Source of the DNA: Pseudomonas fluorescens
Lineage (GTDB): Bacteria > Pseudomonadota > Gammaproteobacteria > Pseudomonadales > Pseudomonadaceae
NCBI RefSeq assembly: GCF_902497625.1
Contig: NZ_CABVGX010000018.1
Location: 1 to 64,000, forward strand
Direction: 5' to 3'
Length of the DNA stretch: 64,000 bases
The notes beneath the pieces were generated by a model. The model did no database searches, was not told the origin of the DNA, and was given only the letters and a program-made list of their open reading frames with translations. Of the stretch, positions 47,376-58,148 are shown in pieces (position 1 is the first letter of the stretch; every line of letters begins with the position of its first letter). The position numbers were made by a program, and so were the translations under genes.

Positions 47376-48305
47376 ATGCGTATCGTCGTCGCCCTGGGCG
47401 GTAACGCCCTGCTCCGCCGTGGTGAACCCATGACTGCGGACAATCAACGCGCCAATATCCGCGTCGCCACCGAACAGATCGCCCGGATCCACGCCGGCAA
47501 CGAACTGGTCATCGCCCATGGCAATGGCCCACAGGTGGGGCTGCTGTCGCTGCAGGCGGCCGCCTACACCTCCGTTTCGCCTTACCCGCTGGACGTGCTC
47601 GGCGCCGAAACCGAAGGCATGATCGGCTACATCATCGAACAGGAACTGGGCAATCTGCTGGATTTTGAAGTGCCGTTTGCCACCTTGCTCACTCAGGTTG
47701 AAGTCGATGCCAACGACCCGGCCTTCCACAACCCGACCAAACCGATCGGCCCGGTGTACGGCAAAGCCGAAGCGGAGAAACTCGCCGCCGAGAAAGGCTG
47801 GGCGATTGCCCCTGATGGCGATAAATTCCGTCGCGTGGTGGCCAGCCCGAGACCGAAACGCATCTTCGAAATCCGTCCGATCAAATGGCTGCTGGAAAAA
47901 GGCAGCATCGTGATTTGTGCCGGCGGCGGCGGCATCCCGACGATGTACGGTCCGCACGGCAAGCTGCAAGGTGTCGAAGCGGTCATCGACAAGGATTTGT
48001 GCTCGGCACTGCTAGCCGAACAGCTCGACAGCGATTTGCTAGTGATCGCCACCGACGTCAACGCGGCCTTCATCGACTTCGGCAAACCGACGCAAAAAGC
48101 CATCGGCCAGGCGCACCCGGACGAAATGGAAAAACTCGGCTTCGCTGCCGGCTCCATGGGACCCAAGGTTCAGGCCGCCTGCGAATTCGCCCGCCATACT
48201 GGAAAAACCGCCGTGATCGGTTCACTCTCGGACATCGAAGCAATCGTCCAGGGCACGGCCGGCACGCGCATCAGCACGGCGAAACCTGGCATTACCTATC
48301 TATAA
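47376..48305 (+). CDS. arcC: Carbamate kinase
   Basis: A 309-residue enzyme making ATP from carbamoyl phosphate and ADP, last step of the deiminase pathway. The N-terminal [18 protein letters not shown] and later [11 protein letters not shown] and AGGGGIPT are family signatures. CTGAAGGACAGCATT precedes the ATG. Confidence 0.95.
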   Translation: MRIVVALGGNALLRRGEPMTADNQRANIRVATEQIARIHAGNELVIAHGNGPQVGLLSLQAAAYTSVSPYPLDVLGAETEGMIGYIIEQELGNLLDFEVPFATLLTQVEVDANDPAFHNPTKPIGPVYGKAEAEKLAAEKGWAIAPDGDKFRRVVASPRPKRIFEIRPIKWLLEKGSIVICAGGGGIPTMYGPHGKLQGVEAVIDKDLCSALLAEQLDSDLLVIATDVNAAFIDFGKPTQKAIGQAHPDEMEKLGFAAGSMGPKVQAACEFARHTGKTAVIGSLSDIEAIVQGTAGTRISTAKPGITYL

Positions 48306-48317
48306 GGAGAGACGTCA

Positions 48318-48680
48318 ATGGCAACGTTCGAGCCCGGTCACTTGCACATCGAGCGTCATGCGCTGACTCCTGATGATGTCAGCTACAACGTGCACCTCGA
48401 CTATGAGGTCGCGCCGGATCCCAAGGGCGGCAAAGGAATACAGTTCACCCTGCATGGCAGCATGCAGGGAAAGGACATGACGGAGACCTTCTTTCTGCCC
48501 AAGGTAGAGGCTTACAACTTTGCTCGCGATGTGACCCGGATTGCCGAGCAGTACGGGATTCCGAAGGCACACAGCCAGATCGGATCAGTGCACAAGCATT
48601 ACGATTTGATGTTCGAAGACATCCGGCAGAAATTGAATATGCAATCCGGAGATCCGGTGAATCTGGAGCATTTCGAATAA
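48318..48680 (+). CDS. DUF5064 family protein
   Basis: A 120-residue hydrophilic protein, MATFEPGHLHIERHALTPDDV..., matching the DUF5064 family found in Pseudomonas. No signal peptide or membrane segment. AAGGAGAGACGTCA lies before the ATG, 12 bp after arcC, so it should be cotranscribed with the arc genes. Its function is unknown; the position suggests a link to arginine fermentation or low oxygen. Confidence 0.8.
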   Translation: MATFEPGHLHIERHALTPDDVSYNVHLDYEVAPDPKGGKGIQFTLHGSMQGKDMTETFFLPKVEAYNFARDVTRIAEQYGIPKAHSQIGSVHKHYDLMFEDIRQKLNMQSGDPVNLEHFE

Positions 48681-48698
48681 CCCGAACTCACCACGTTC

Positions 48699-48795
48699 CC
48701 CCTGTGGGAGCGAGCCTGCTCGCGAAAGCCTTTTATCAGTCGATATCTCCATGTCTGAGACACCGCTTTCGCGAGCAGGCTCGCTCCCACAGGGA
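48699..48795. repeat. REPIN
   Basis: Arms 'cctgtgggagcgagcctgct' and 'agcaggctcgctcccacagg', nearly perfect, between the DUF5064 gene and gcsR. Confidence 0.92.
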
Positions 48796-48888
48796 CCTGT
48801 GTTGTGACGAAAATCCTCGTAAATTTCACCATTCACCCGCCCCAAGGCATACTTGCCACCCTCCGCACGCCAGAACCCGAACCGCCCC

Positions 48889-50397
48889 ATGCGTATCCAC
48901 GTCAGCTTCATCGACCGCGTCGGCATTACCCAGGAAGTCCTGGCCTTGCTCGGTGGGCGCAATCTCAATCTCGATGCAGTGGAAATGGTCCCGCCCAACG
49001 TCTATATCGACGCACCGACCCTGAGCACGGATGTGCTCGAAGAGTTGCGTGAGGCGTTGCTCAGCGTGCGCGGCGTGCAGGCGATGACCGTGGTCGACAT
49101 CCTCCCCGGGCAGCGCCGGCACTTGCAGCTCGATGCATTGCTGGCCGCTATGACCGACCCGGTCCTGGCCGTGGACAGTGCCGGCAAAGTCTTGCTGGCG
49201 AACCCGGCGCTGATTTCCCTGTACGGACGTGAACCTGCCGGTGAAAGCGTCGCCGAGCTGTTCGCCGACCCGGCGCTGCTCGATGCCTTGCTGGAAAACG
49301 GCTTCCGCCTGCCGCTGCGCGAGATCACCGTCAACGGCCAGACCCTGCTGCTCGATGCCACGCCGATCACCGATGCCGGTGCGCTGCTCACGCTGTATCA
49401 ACCGAACCGCATCGGCGAGCGCCTCTCGGCGTTACACCATGACCATGCCGAAGGCTTTGATGCGCTGCTCGGCGAGTCCCCCGCGATTCGAACGCTCAAG
49501 GCCCGCGCCCAACGCGTGGCCGCACTCGACGCGCCGCTGTTGATCCAGGGCGAAACCGGCACTGGCAAAGAACTGGTTGCCCGCGCCTGCCACGCGATCA
49601 GCGCGCGGCACAGTTCGCCGTTCCTTGCTTTGAACTGCGCGGCATTGCCGGAGAACCTCGCCGAAAGCGAGCTGTTCGGCTACGCCCCCGGCGCCTTCAC
49701 CGGTGCGCAACGCGGGGGCAAGCCAGGGCTCATGGAACTGGCCAACCAAGGCACGGTGTTTCTCGATGAGATCGGTGAGATGTCACCGTACCTGCAGGCC
49801 AAATTGCTGCGCTTTCTCAACGACGGCAGCTTCCGCCGGGTAGGCGGTGATCGTGAGGTAAAGGTCAACGTGCGAATACTTAGCGCGACCCACCGCAACC
49901 TGGAAAAAATGGTCAGCGAGGGCACCTTCCGCGAAGACCTGTTCTACCGCCTCAACGTCCTTAACGTGGAAGTTCCGCCGTTGCGCGAACGCGGTCAGGA
50001 CATTCTCTTGCTCGCGCGCTATTTCATGCAGCAGGCCTGCGCGCAGATCCAGCGGCCGGTCTGTCGCCTGGCGCCGGGCACCTACCCTGCCCTGCTCGAC
50101 AACCGCTGGCCGGGCAATGTGCGGCAACTGCAAAACGTGATTTTCCGGGCGGCGGCGATTTGCGAAAGCAGCCTGGTGGACATCGGCGACCTCGACATTG
50201 CCGGCACCTCGGTCGCGCGGCAGAACGACGTCGAGATCGACAGCCTGGAACAGGCGGTGGAAGCGTTCGAAAAAACCCTGCTGGAAAAACTCTACGTCAG
50301 TTATCCATCGACCCGCCAATTGGCCAGTCGCCTGCAGACTTCGCACACCGCGATTGCCCATCGCCTGCGCAAGTACGGGATTTCCAACAAGCCGTAA
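48889..50397 (+). CDS. gcsR: GcsR, TyrR-like sigma-54 enhancer-binding regulator of glycine cleavage
   Basis: A 502-residue activator. N-terminal ACT domain (1-75), PAS-like domain (about 80-170), sigma-54 AAA+ domain with Walker A GETGTGKE at 221-228 and GAFTGA at 268-273, and a C-terminal TyrR-type HTH (QLASRLQTSHTAIAHRLRKYG). The start at 48889 gives the family N-terminus MRIHVSFIDRVGITQEVL. In P. aeruginosa, GcsR (PA2449) activates gcvH2-gcvP2-glyA2-sdaA-gcvT2 with glycine as signal. Here the target-like operon follows directly, with three binding sites and a sigma-54 promoter in the gap. Confidence 0.93.
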   Translation: MRIHVSFIDRVGITQEVLALLGGRNLNLDAVEMVPPNVYIDAPTLSTDVLEELREALLSVRGVQAMTVVDILPGQRRHLQLDALLAAMTDPVLAVDSAGKVLLANPALISLYGREPAGESVAELFADPALLDALLENGFRLPLREITVNGQTLLLDATPITDAGALLTLYQPNRIGERLSALHHDHAEGFDALLGESPAIRTLKARAQRVAALDAPLLIQGETGTGKELVARACHAISARHSSPFLALNCAALPENLAESELFGYAPGAFTGAQRGGKPGLMELANQGTVFLDEIGEMSPYLQAKLLRFLNDGSFRRVGGDREVKVNVRILSATHRNLEKMVSEGTFREDLFYRLNVLNVEVPPLRERGQDILLLARYFMQQACAQIQRPVCRLAPGTYPALLDNRWPGNVRQLQNVIFRAAAICESSLVDIGDLDIAGTSVARQNDVEIDSLEQAVEAFEKTLLEKLYVSYPSTRQLASRLQTSHTAIAHRLRKYGISNKP

Positions 50398-50430
50398 GGC
50401 TGAAAATACACTCTCAACGCCAGCACTTAC

Positions 50431-50522
50431 CCTGTGGTAGCGAGCCTGCTCGCGATAGGGGTATGTCAGTCAACACATGCATGGCTGACACATCGATATC
50501 GCGAGCAGCCTCGCTCGCACAG
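50431..50522. repeat. REPIN (imperfect arm)
   Basis: Arms 'cctgtggtagcgagcctgct' and 'agcagcctcgctcgcacagg', inverted, after gcsR. Confidence 0.85.
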
Positions 50523-50566
50523 GATCTGTGCACAGCCTGAGAAACTCATCAAAAACGACCTCCACC

Positions 50567-50584
50567 TGTACTGAAAGCGCTACA
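50567..50584. promoter_or_regulatory. GcsR-type binding site 1
   Basis: TGTACTG-AAAG-CGCTACA, a degenerate match to the published TGTAACG-N4-CGTTCCG. Confidence 0.65.
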
Positions 50585-50585
50585 G

Positions 50586-50603
50586 CGGAACGATATCGCT
50601 ACA
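50586..50603. promoter_or_regulatory. GcsR-type binding site 2
   Basis: On the minus strand TGTAGCG-ATAT-CGTTCCG, one mismatch from TGTAACG-N4-CGTTCCG. It lies 1 bp after site 1. Confidence 0.8.
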
Positions 50604-50666
50604 CCCCACCTCGGCCTCGCTTGCGCAAGGCTTTGATCCCTCAAAGCTTTTTTCACTCCCATAGTG

Positions 50667-50684
50667 CGTAGCGATTTCGCTACA
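50667..50684. promoter_or_regulatory. GcsR-type binding site 3
   Basis: On the minus strand TGTAGCG-AAAT-CGCTACG, matching the consensus with a symmetric right half. Confidence 0.75.
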
Positions 50685-50746
50685 GCTGGGCAAATCAAGA
50701 TTCGCTAAAAATCTCTAACACATTGAATCACATGATAAAACTGACT

Positions 50747-50764
50747 TTGGCAGCGATCTTGCTA
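50747..50764 (+). promoter_or_regulatory. Sigma-54 promoter of gcvH-gcvP-sdaA-gcvT
   Basis: TTGGCAGCGATCTTGCTA carries GG at -24 and GC at -12 with the correct 10-bp gap. It lies about 63 bp downstream of GcsR-type site 3 and 79 bp before gcvH. Confidence 0.85.
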
Positions 50765-50842
50765 GTTCATCCGCCATAAATCCGGGCCTAGCCCAAGCAT
50801 TCATCGCGTCCACCAGACGAGTCTGGCCCCTTAGGAGTTTCC

Positions 50843-51226
50843 ATGAGCGAGTTGCGTTTTACTGAAGATCACGAATGGCTGCGCACTGAAGCTGATGGCA
50901 CCGTCACCGTCGGCATCACCGCTTTCGCGCAGAACGCCTTGGGCGACGTGGTTTTCGTACAACTGCCTGAGCTGCAGTCCTACGACAAAGGCGCAGAGGC
51001 TGCCACCGTTGAATCGGTAAAAGCCGCCAGCGGAGTGTACATGCCGCTTGATGGCGACGTGCTGGAAGTGAACCCGGCACTGGACAGCAGCCCTGAACTC
51101 GTCAACGAAGACCCACTGGGCGAAGGTTGGTTCTTCCGCTTCCAGCCATCCGATGCGTCTGCGGTAGCCAAACTGCTCGATCAAGACGCGTACGACCGTC
51201 TGATCAAAGCCAACGCCGAAGCCTGA
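50843..51226 (+). CDS. gcvH: Glycine cleavage system H protein
   Basis: A 127-residue lipoyl carrier, shuttling the aminomethyl group between GcvP and GcvT. The lipoylated residue is Lys60 in [25 protein letters not shown] precedes the ATG. It is the first gene of the glycine cleavage operon, 11 bp before gcvP. Confidence 0.96.
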   Translation: MSELRFTEDHEWLRTEADGTVTVGITAFAQNALGDVVFVQLPELQSYDKGAEAATVESVKAASGVYMPLDGDVLEVNPALDSSPELVNEDPLGEGWFFRFQPSDASAVAKLLDQDAYDRLIKANAEA

Positions 51227-51237
51227 GGAGCGCTGAC

Positions 51238-54102
51238 ATGACTCAAGTAAATCCTGCTGTAAACGTTAGCACCGCCAACGAATTCATCGCGCGCCACATC
51301 GGCCCGCGCGCAGGCGATGAGCAAGCGATGCTCAACAGCCTCGGTTTCGACTCGCTGGAAGCCCTGAGCGCCAGCGTCATTCCGGAGAGCATCAAAGGCA
51401 CGAGCGTGCTGGGCATGGACGACGGCCTGAGCGAAGCCGATGCACTGGCGATGATCAAAGGGATCGCCGCCAAGAACCAGCTGTTCAAAACCTATATCGG
51501 ACAAGGCTACTACGGCACTCACACGCCGTCGCCAATCCTGCGCAACCTGCTGGAAAATCCGGCCTGGTACACCGCGTACACGCCGTATCAGCCAGAAATT
51601 TCCCAGGGTCGTCTCGAAGCGCTGTTGAATTTCCAGACCCTGATCAGCGATCTGACCGGCCTGCCGATCGCCAACGCCTCGCTGCTCGACGAAGCTACCG
51701 CCGCTGCCGAAGCCATGACCTTCTGCAAACGCCTGAGCAAGAACAAAGGCAGCCACGCGTTTTTCGCTTCGGTGCATTGCCACCCGCAAACCCTTGACGT
51801 GCTGCGCACCCGCGCCGAGCCGCTGGGTATCGACGTGGTCGTCGGCGACGAACGCGAACTGACTGACGTGACGCCGTTCTTCGGCGCCCTGCTGCAATAC
51901 CCGGCGAGCAACGGCGATGTATTCGATTACCGCGAGCTGACCGAACGCTTCCACGCCGCCAACGCGCTGGTCGCGGTGGCCGCTGATCTGCTGGCACTGA
52001 CCGTGCTGACCCCGCCGGGAGAATTCGGCGCCGACGTGGCCATTGGCAGCGCGCAACGCTTCGGCGTGCCGCTGGGCTTCGGTGGTCCGCACGCAGCATA
52101 CTTCTCCACCAAAGATGCGTTCAAGCGCGACATGCCCGGCCGTCTGGTCGGTGTTTCCGTCGACCGTTTCGGCAAGCCGGCCCTGCGCCTGGCAATGCAG
52201 ACCCGCGAGCAACACATCCGCCGTGAGAAAGCCACGTCGAACATCTGCACCGCCCAGGTCCTGTTGGCCAACATCGCCAGCATGTACGCCGTGTACCACG
52301 GCCCGAAAGGCCTGACGCAGATTGCCAACCGCGTGCATCACCTGACCGCGATTCTGGCCAAAGGCTTGAACGCACTGGGCTTGAAGGTTGAGCAAGAAAG
52401 CTTCTTCGACACCCTGACCCTGAACACTGGCGCCAACACCGCCAAGCTGCACGACAAGGCTCACGCCCAGCAGATCAACCTGCGCGTCGTGGATGCCGAA
52501 CGTCTGGGCCTGTCCCTGGACGAAACCACCTCGCAACCTGACGTGGAAACCCTGTGGGCCCTGCTGGCCGAGGGCAAAACCCTGCCGGACTTCGCCGCCC
52601 TTGCCGCTTCTGTTGCCAGCACCATCCCTGCCGCTCTGGTTCGCCAATCGCCCATCCTCAGCCACCCGGTGTTCAACCGTTATCATTCCGAAACCGAGCT
52701 GATGCGCTACCTGCGCAAGCTCGCCGACAAGGACCTGGCGCTGGATCGGACCATGATCCCGCTCGGCTCCTGCACCATGAAACTCAACGCCGCCAGTGAA
52801 ATGATCCCGGTCACCTGGGCTGAATTCGGTGCCCTGCACCCGTTCGCCCCGGCTGAGCAAAGCGCTGGCTACCAGCAACTGACCGACGAACTGGAAGCGA
52901 TGCTCTGCGCCGCCACCGGTTACGACGCGATTTCGCTGCAACCCAATGCCGGTTCGCAAGGCGAGTACGCCGGTCTGCTGGCAATCCGTGCCTACCACCA
53001 GAGCCGTGGCGACGACCGTCGCGACATCTGCCTGATCCCGTCGTCTGCCCACGGCACCAACCCGGCAACCGCCAACATGGCCGGTATGCGCGTGGTCGTG
53101 ACCGCGTGCGATGCGCGCGGCAACGTCGACATCGAAGACCTGCGCGCCAAGGCCATCGAGCACCGCGAACACCTCGCCGCGCTGATGATCACCTACCCGT
53201 CGACCCACGGCGTGTTCGAAGAAGGCATCCGCGAAATCTGCGGCATCATTCATGACCACGGCGGCCAGGTATACATCGACGGCGCCAACATGAACGCGAT
53301 GGTCGGCCTCTGCGCGCCGGGCAAATTTGGCGGCGATGTCTCGCACCTGAATCTGCACAAGACCTTCTGCATCCCCCACGGTGGTGGCGGCCCGGGCGTC
53401 GGCCCGATCGGCGTGAAATCGCACCTGACGCCGTTCCTGCCGGGCCACGCCCACATGGAACGCAAGGAAGGCGCAGTGTGTGCGGCACCGTTCGGCAGCG
53501 CGAGCATTCTGCCGATCACCTGGATGTACATTCGGATGATGGGCGGCGCGGGTCTGAGACGCGCTTCGCAATTGGCGATTCTCAACGCCAACTACATTTC
53601 CCGTCGCCTCGAAGAGCATTACCCGGTGCTCTACACCGGCAGCAACGGTCTGGTTGCGCACGAATGCATCCTTGATCTGCGTCCGCTCAAAGACAGCAGC
53701 GGCATCAGCGTCGATGACGTCGCCAAACGCCTGATCGACTTCGGCTTCCACGCGCCGACCATGTCGTTCCCGGTCGCTGGCACCCTGATGATCGAGCCGA
53801 CCGAAAGCGAATCCAAGGAAGAACTGGACCGCTTCTGCGACGCGATGGTCCGCATCCGCGAAGAAATCCGCGCGGTGGAAAACGGCACGCTGGACAAGCA
53901 AGACAACCCGCTGAAAAACGCCCCGCACACTGCAGCGGAAATCGTTGGCGAGTGGACGCATCCCTATACCCGCGAACAAGCGGTATACCCGGTTGCTTCA
54001 CTGATCGATGGCAAATACTGGCCACCGGTCGGTCGTGTCGACAACGTGTTTGGCGATCGCAACCTGGTGTGCGCCTGCCCGTCGATCGAAAGCTACGCTT
54101 AA
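51238..54102 (+). CDS. gcvP: Glycine dehydrogenase (decarboxylating), P protein
   Basis: A 954-residue PLP enzyme that decarboxylates glycine and loads the aminomethyl group on GcvH. The PLP lysine is Lys708 in [18 protein letters not shown]. The protein is of full single-chain length with two homologous halves (N-terminal part near 20-440, C-terminal from 470). The start at 51238 (MTQVNPAVN...) has TGAGGAGCGCTGAC upstream; a longer open frame runs back into gcvH. Confidence 0.96.
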   Translation: MTQVNPAVNVSTANEFIARHIGPRAGDEQAMLNSLGFDSLEALSASVIPESIKGTSVLGMDDGLSEADALAMIKGIAAKNQLFKTYIGQGYYGTHTPSPILRNLLENPAWYTAYTPYQPEISQGRLEALLNFQTLISDLTGLPIANASLLDEATAAAEAMTFCKRLSKNKGSHAFFASVHCHPQTLDVLRTRAEPLGIDVVVGDERELTDVTPFFGALLQYPASNGDVFDYRELTERFHAANALVAVAADLLALTVLTPPGEFGADVAIGSAQRFGVPLGFGGPHAAYFSTKDAFKRDMPGRLVGVSVDRFGKPALRLAMQTREQHIRREKATSNICTAQVLLANIASMYAVYHGPKGLTQIANRVHHLTAILAKGLNALGLKVEQESFFDTLTLNTGANTAKLHDKAHAQQINLRVVDAERLGLSLDETTSQPDVETLWALLAEGKTLPDFAALAASVASTIPAALVRQSPILSHPVFNRYHSETELMRYLRKLADKDLALDRTMIPLGSCTMKLNAASEMIPVTWAEFGALHPFAPAEQSAGYQQLTDELEAMLCAATGYDAISLQPNAGSQGEYAGLLAIRAYHQSRGDDRRDICLIPSSAHGTNPATANMAGMRVVVTACDARGNVDIEDLRAKAIEHREHLAALMITYPSTHGVFEEGIREICGIIHDHGGQVYIDGANMNAMVGLCAPGKFGGDVSHLNLHKTFCIPHGGGGPGVGPIGVKSHLTPFLPGHAHMERKEGAVCAAPFGSASILPITWMYIRMMGGAGLRRASQLAILNANYISRRLEEHYPVLYTGSNGLVAHECILDLRPLKDSSGISVDDVAKRLIDFGFHAPTMSFPVAGTLMIEPTESESKEELDRFCDAMVRIREEIRAVENGTLDKQDNPLKNAPHTAAEIVGEWTHPYTREQAVYPVASLIDGKYWPPVGRVDNVFGDRNLVCACPSIESYA

Positions 54103-54153
54103 GCCTCTGAGGGAGCGGCACACCGCTCCTCCGTAGGCGCTGTCGAGTGCAAC

Positions 54154-54209
54154 GAGGCTGCGATCTTTTGATCTTGATTTCAAAAGCAGGATCAAAAGAT
54201 CGCAGCCTC
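54154..54209. repeat. Long perfect palindrome in the gcvP-sdaA gap
   Basis: A perfect 20-bp stem (54154-54173 with 54190-54209; core GGCTGCGATCTTTTGATC) around a 16-nt loop. It belongs to the 'GGCTGCGATCTTTTGATC' intergenic repeat class common in Pseudomonas. As RNA it could act as an operon-internal attenuator or stabiliser. Confidence 0.85.
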
Positions 54210-54271
54210 CGGCAGCTCCTGCAAAATGCCCCGTGTAATCTGCGTCCATAACAAGAAACCGGAGAACAACC

Positions 54272-55648
<1,377 letters not shown>

Positions 55649-55691
55649 TGCGCGCTTGCTGCATGAGCACACTTTTTTTCAGGAGCTGGAT

Positions 55692-56816
55692 ATGTCCACC
55701 GAACAAATGTTGAAAACCCCGTTGCACGCTCTGCACATCGAACTCGGTGCCCGCATGGTGCCGTTTGCCGGTTATGACATGCCCGTGCAATATCCGCTCG
55801 GCGTGATGAAAGAGCACCAGCACACCCGTGAACAGGCCGGCTTGTTCGACGTTTCGCACATGGGGCAAATTCGTCTGACCGGTGCCGACGCCGCCAAGGC
55901 CCTGGAAACCCTGGTGCCGGTAGACATCGTCGATTTGCCGGTCGGCATGCAGCGCTACGCAATGTTCACCAACGAAACGGGCGGCATCCTCGACGATCTG
56001 ATGGTCGCCAATCTCGGTAATGACGAACTGTTCCTGGTGGTCAACGCGGCATGCAAGGCTCAGGACCTCGCGCACCTGCGTCAACACATCGGCGACCAAT
56101 GCACCATCGAACCGCTGTTCGAAGAGCGCGCGCTGCTGGCACTGCAGGGGCCGGCGGCGGTGGCCGTCCTTGCACGTCTGGCGCCTGAAGTGGCAAAGAT
56201 GACCTTCATGCAGTTCACCCGCGTGGAACTGCTGGGTGTCGAATGCTTTGTCAGCCGTTCGGGCTACACCGGTGAAGACGGTTTCGAAATCTCTGTACCG
56301 GCGGCCAAGGCCGAAGCCCTGGCTCGCGCCCTGCTGGCCGAAACTGAAGTGGCAGCCATCGGCCTTGGCGCTCGCGACTCTCTACGCCTGGAAGCCGGCC
56401 TGTGCCTCTACGGGCACGACATGAATGCCGAGACCTCGCCGATAGAAGCCAGCTTGCTGTGGGCCATCTCCAAGCCTCGTCGCGCGGATGGCGCGCGGGC
56501 CGGCGGATTCCCAGGTGCGCAAAACATTTTCGCGCAGCAGCAGGCCGGCGTCCGCCGCAAGCGCGTGGGCCTGTTGCCTCAGGAGCGCACGCCGGTGCGT
56601 GAAGGCGCAGAGATCGTCAACGAAGCCGGTGAAATCATCGGCAGCGTTTGCAGCGGCGGCTTTGGCCCAACCTTGGGGGCCCCCTTGGCGATGGGCTATG
56701 TGGACAGCGCGTTTACCACACTGGATACGCCGGTGTGGGCAATCGTTCGTGGAAAAAAAGTACCCCTGCTTGTAAGCAAAATGCCATTTGTGCCGCAGCG
56801 CTACTTCCGTGGTTGA
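55692..56816 (+). CDS. gcvT: Glycine cleavage system aminomethyltransferase, T protein
   Basis: A 374-residue folate-dependent enzyme that moves the methylene group from GcvH to tetrahydrofolate and frees ammonia. Visible GcvT blocks: [45 protein letters not shown] and [30 protein letters not shown] precedes the ATG at 55692; upstream ATG codons give a poor N-terminus. It ends the gcv operon 43 bp after sdaA. Confidence 0.95.
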   Translation: MSTEQMLKTPLHALHIELGARMVPFAGYDMPVQYPLGVMKEHQHTREQAGLFDVSHMGQIRLTGADAAKALETLVPVDIVDLPVGMQRYAMFTNETGGILDDLMVANLGNDELFLVVNAACKAQDLAHLRQHIGDQCTIEPLFEERALLALQGPAAVAVLARLAPEVAKMTFMQFTRVELLGVECFVSRSGYTGEDGFEISVPAAKAEALARALLAETEVAAIGLGARDSLRLEAGLCLYGHDMNAETSPIEASLLWAISKPRRADGARAGGFPGAQNIFAQQQAGVRRKRVGLLPQERTPVREGAEIVNEAGEIIGSVCSGGFGPTLGAPLAMGYVDSAFTTLDTPVWAIVRGKKVPLLVSKMPFVPQRYFRG

Positions 56817-57215
56817 TTGACTGTTTCTATAAGTAACGCGGTTGCGTTAACAGTGCACTACTGTGTAACGCAACTGCCATAAAACGGTGCACTGGTTCGA
56901 TCCATGCTTCGAATATGAACTGTGGTTATAACGATCGAAAACAATTGAACAGACACCTCTACAGCGGCAACTAAGGAACCGACTAGTGCCATCAACGTGA
57001 GTAAAACCGGGCCTCTCACAGGGCTTGTTTTTTCTCCTGAAGTTGGCGTAGAGTTTGTCCACTGTGTTTGCATGGGTCGCTTGGAATCGTGACCTGGGCA
57101 GTAGCCTACAAGTTAGCTACATCCCGTTCGACGTCTTCTTACTCTCCTGCAACCAGCCCAGTACTCTTTCACAAGAAAGAGGCTGTCATTAATTTAGCGT
57201 CAAAGGAAATAAGAA
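56817..57215 (+). other. Gap between gcvT and the cold-shock gene
   Basis: A 399-bp non-coding region. Its left part has a strong hairpin (56841-56874); the rest is AT-rich and probably contains the promoter and the long leader usual for cold-shock genes. AAAGGAAATAAGA is the ribosome-binding site at the right end. No gene is seen. Confidence 0.6.
56841..56874. other. Strong hairpin downstream of gcvT
   Basis: GTTGCGTTA-ACAGT-GCACT-ACTGT-G-TAACGCAAC: 14 paired bases with a single bulge and a 5-nt loop, 25 bp after the gcvT stop. There is no T-run, so it may be a 3'-end stabiliser or factor-assisted terminator. Confidence 0.7.
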
Positions 57216-57428
57216 ATGTCCCAACGTCAGAGCGGTACCGTCAAGTGGTTTAACGACGAGAAAGGTTTTGGTTTTATCACTCCAGAAAGCGGGCCGGATC
57301 TGTTCGTGCATTTCCGCGCTATTCAGGGCAACGGCTTCAAGAGCCTGAAAGAAGGCCAGAAGGTGACCTTCGTTGCAGTGCAAGGCCAGAAAGGCATGCA
57401 GGCTGACGAGGTTCAGGCAGAAGCTTAA
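57216..57428 (+). CDS. Cold-shock domain protein, CspA family
   Basis: A 70-residue single-domain RNA/DNA-binding protein: [18 protein letters not shown] with RNP1 KGFGFI at 16-21 and RNP2 LFVHF at 29-33. It melts RNA structure. AAAGGAAATAAGA stands before the ATG, and a long AT-rich leader is upstream, as in many cold-shock genes. A bidirectional terminator follows. Confidence 0.95.
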   Translation: MSQRQSGTVKWFNDEKGFGFITPESGPDLFVHFRAIQGNGFKSLKEGQKVTFVAVQGQKGMQADEVQAEA

Positions 57429-57440
57429 TCTTCTGTAACG

Positions 57441-57476
57441 AAAAAGCCCCTGATGCTGACATCAGGGGCTTTTTTA
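57441..57476 (+). terminator. Rho-independent terminator of the cold-shock gene
   Basis: The stem AAAAAGCCCCTGATG / CATCAGGGGCTTTTT with loop CTGA or similar, followed by T-run. A-rich on the other side too, so possibly bidirectional. Confidence 0.92.
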
Positions 57477-57523
57477 TGCGCTTAAATCCGTAAAATGGCG
57501 TTCCTTTGAACGAGAGCCCTTCC

Positions 57524-58012
57524 ATGTCGAAACATCTGCTGCAACCTCAGGGAGAATTTCCCGCCGCGACCCTGGGTCGTCGTCTGGCAGCGATGTTCTA
57601 CGATTTTCTGTTGTGCACTGCTCTGCTGATCGTCACCAGCGGCGTATACAAGATGATTCAGATGGCGATCATCGGCGAAGAGAGAATGCGCGCACTGACC
57701 GAGGCGGGAGCACTGGACGGCGACCCCTTGCTGTCTACGGTATTGCTGTTTGTACTGTTCGGATTTTTTGCCAAGTTCTGGACCTGGTCGGGTCAGACCC
57801 TGGGCATGCAAGTGTGGTCGATTCGCGTGCAGAATGCCGATGGCTCCTCAATCAGCCTGTGGCAGGCGCTACTGCGATTTGTCGTGTCGATCGCTTCGCT
57901 ACTGTGTGTCGGGCTCGGGTTCTTCTGGTCGGCCTTCGACAAACAGAAGCGCAGCTGGCATGACATGTATTCCAACACGCAACTCGTCCGCATCCCGAAG
58001 AAGACCAAGTGA
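57524..58012 (+). CDS. RDD family membrane protein
   Basis: A 162-residue protein with the RDD hallmark (Arg near 19-20, Asp27; LGRRLAAMFYDFLLCTALLIV) and about three membrane helices: 20-45, 70-90 and 115-135. RDD proteins are small inner-membrane proteins, some of them proposed as ion exchangers. The start at 57524 begins MSKHLLQPQGEF. It comes 95 bp after the cold-shock gene, with a terminator between. Confidence 0.85.
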   Translation: MSKHLLQPQGEFPAATLGRRLAAMFYDFLLCTALLIVTSGVYKMIQMAIIGEERMRALTEAGALDGDPLLSTVLLFVLFGFFAKFWTWSGQTLGMQVWSIRVQNADGSSISLWQALLRFVVSIASLLCVGLGFFWSAFDKQKRSWHDMYSNTQLVRIPKKTK

Positions 58013-58030
58013 TTGCGCAGAGCAAAAAAT

Positions 58031-58124
58031 CACTGCGGGAGCGAGCCTCCTCGCGAAGACGGCATATCAGCAAACATTAATGTCGACTGACACTCCCTCT
58101 TCGCGAGCAGGCTCGCTCCCACAG
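58031..58124. repeat. REPIN
   Basis: Arms 'cactgcgggagcgagcctcc' and 'gcaggctcgctcccacagtt', inverted, in the convergent gap between the RDD gene and nadA. Confidence 0.88.
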
Positions 58125-58148
58125 TTTATGCGACGTGACTGACAGACC

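Larger units (their letters stand above)
50398..50842 (+). other. GcsR/sigma-54 control region before gcvH
   Basis: A 445-bp gap holding a REPIN (50431-50522), three GcsR-type sites and a sigma-54 promoter, described separately. No gene or riboswitch was recognised. Confidence 0.75.

Noticed and set aside
50398..50842. Glycine riboswitch before gcvH
   Set aside because: I found no aptamer-like paired structure; GcsR sites and a sigma-54 promoter explain glycine control.
51181..53979. A 932-codon minus-strand open frame opposite gcvP
   Set aside because: Very long, but it arises from GC-biased codons of gcvP; it has no recognisable domain.
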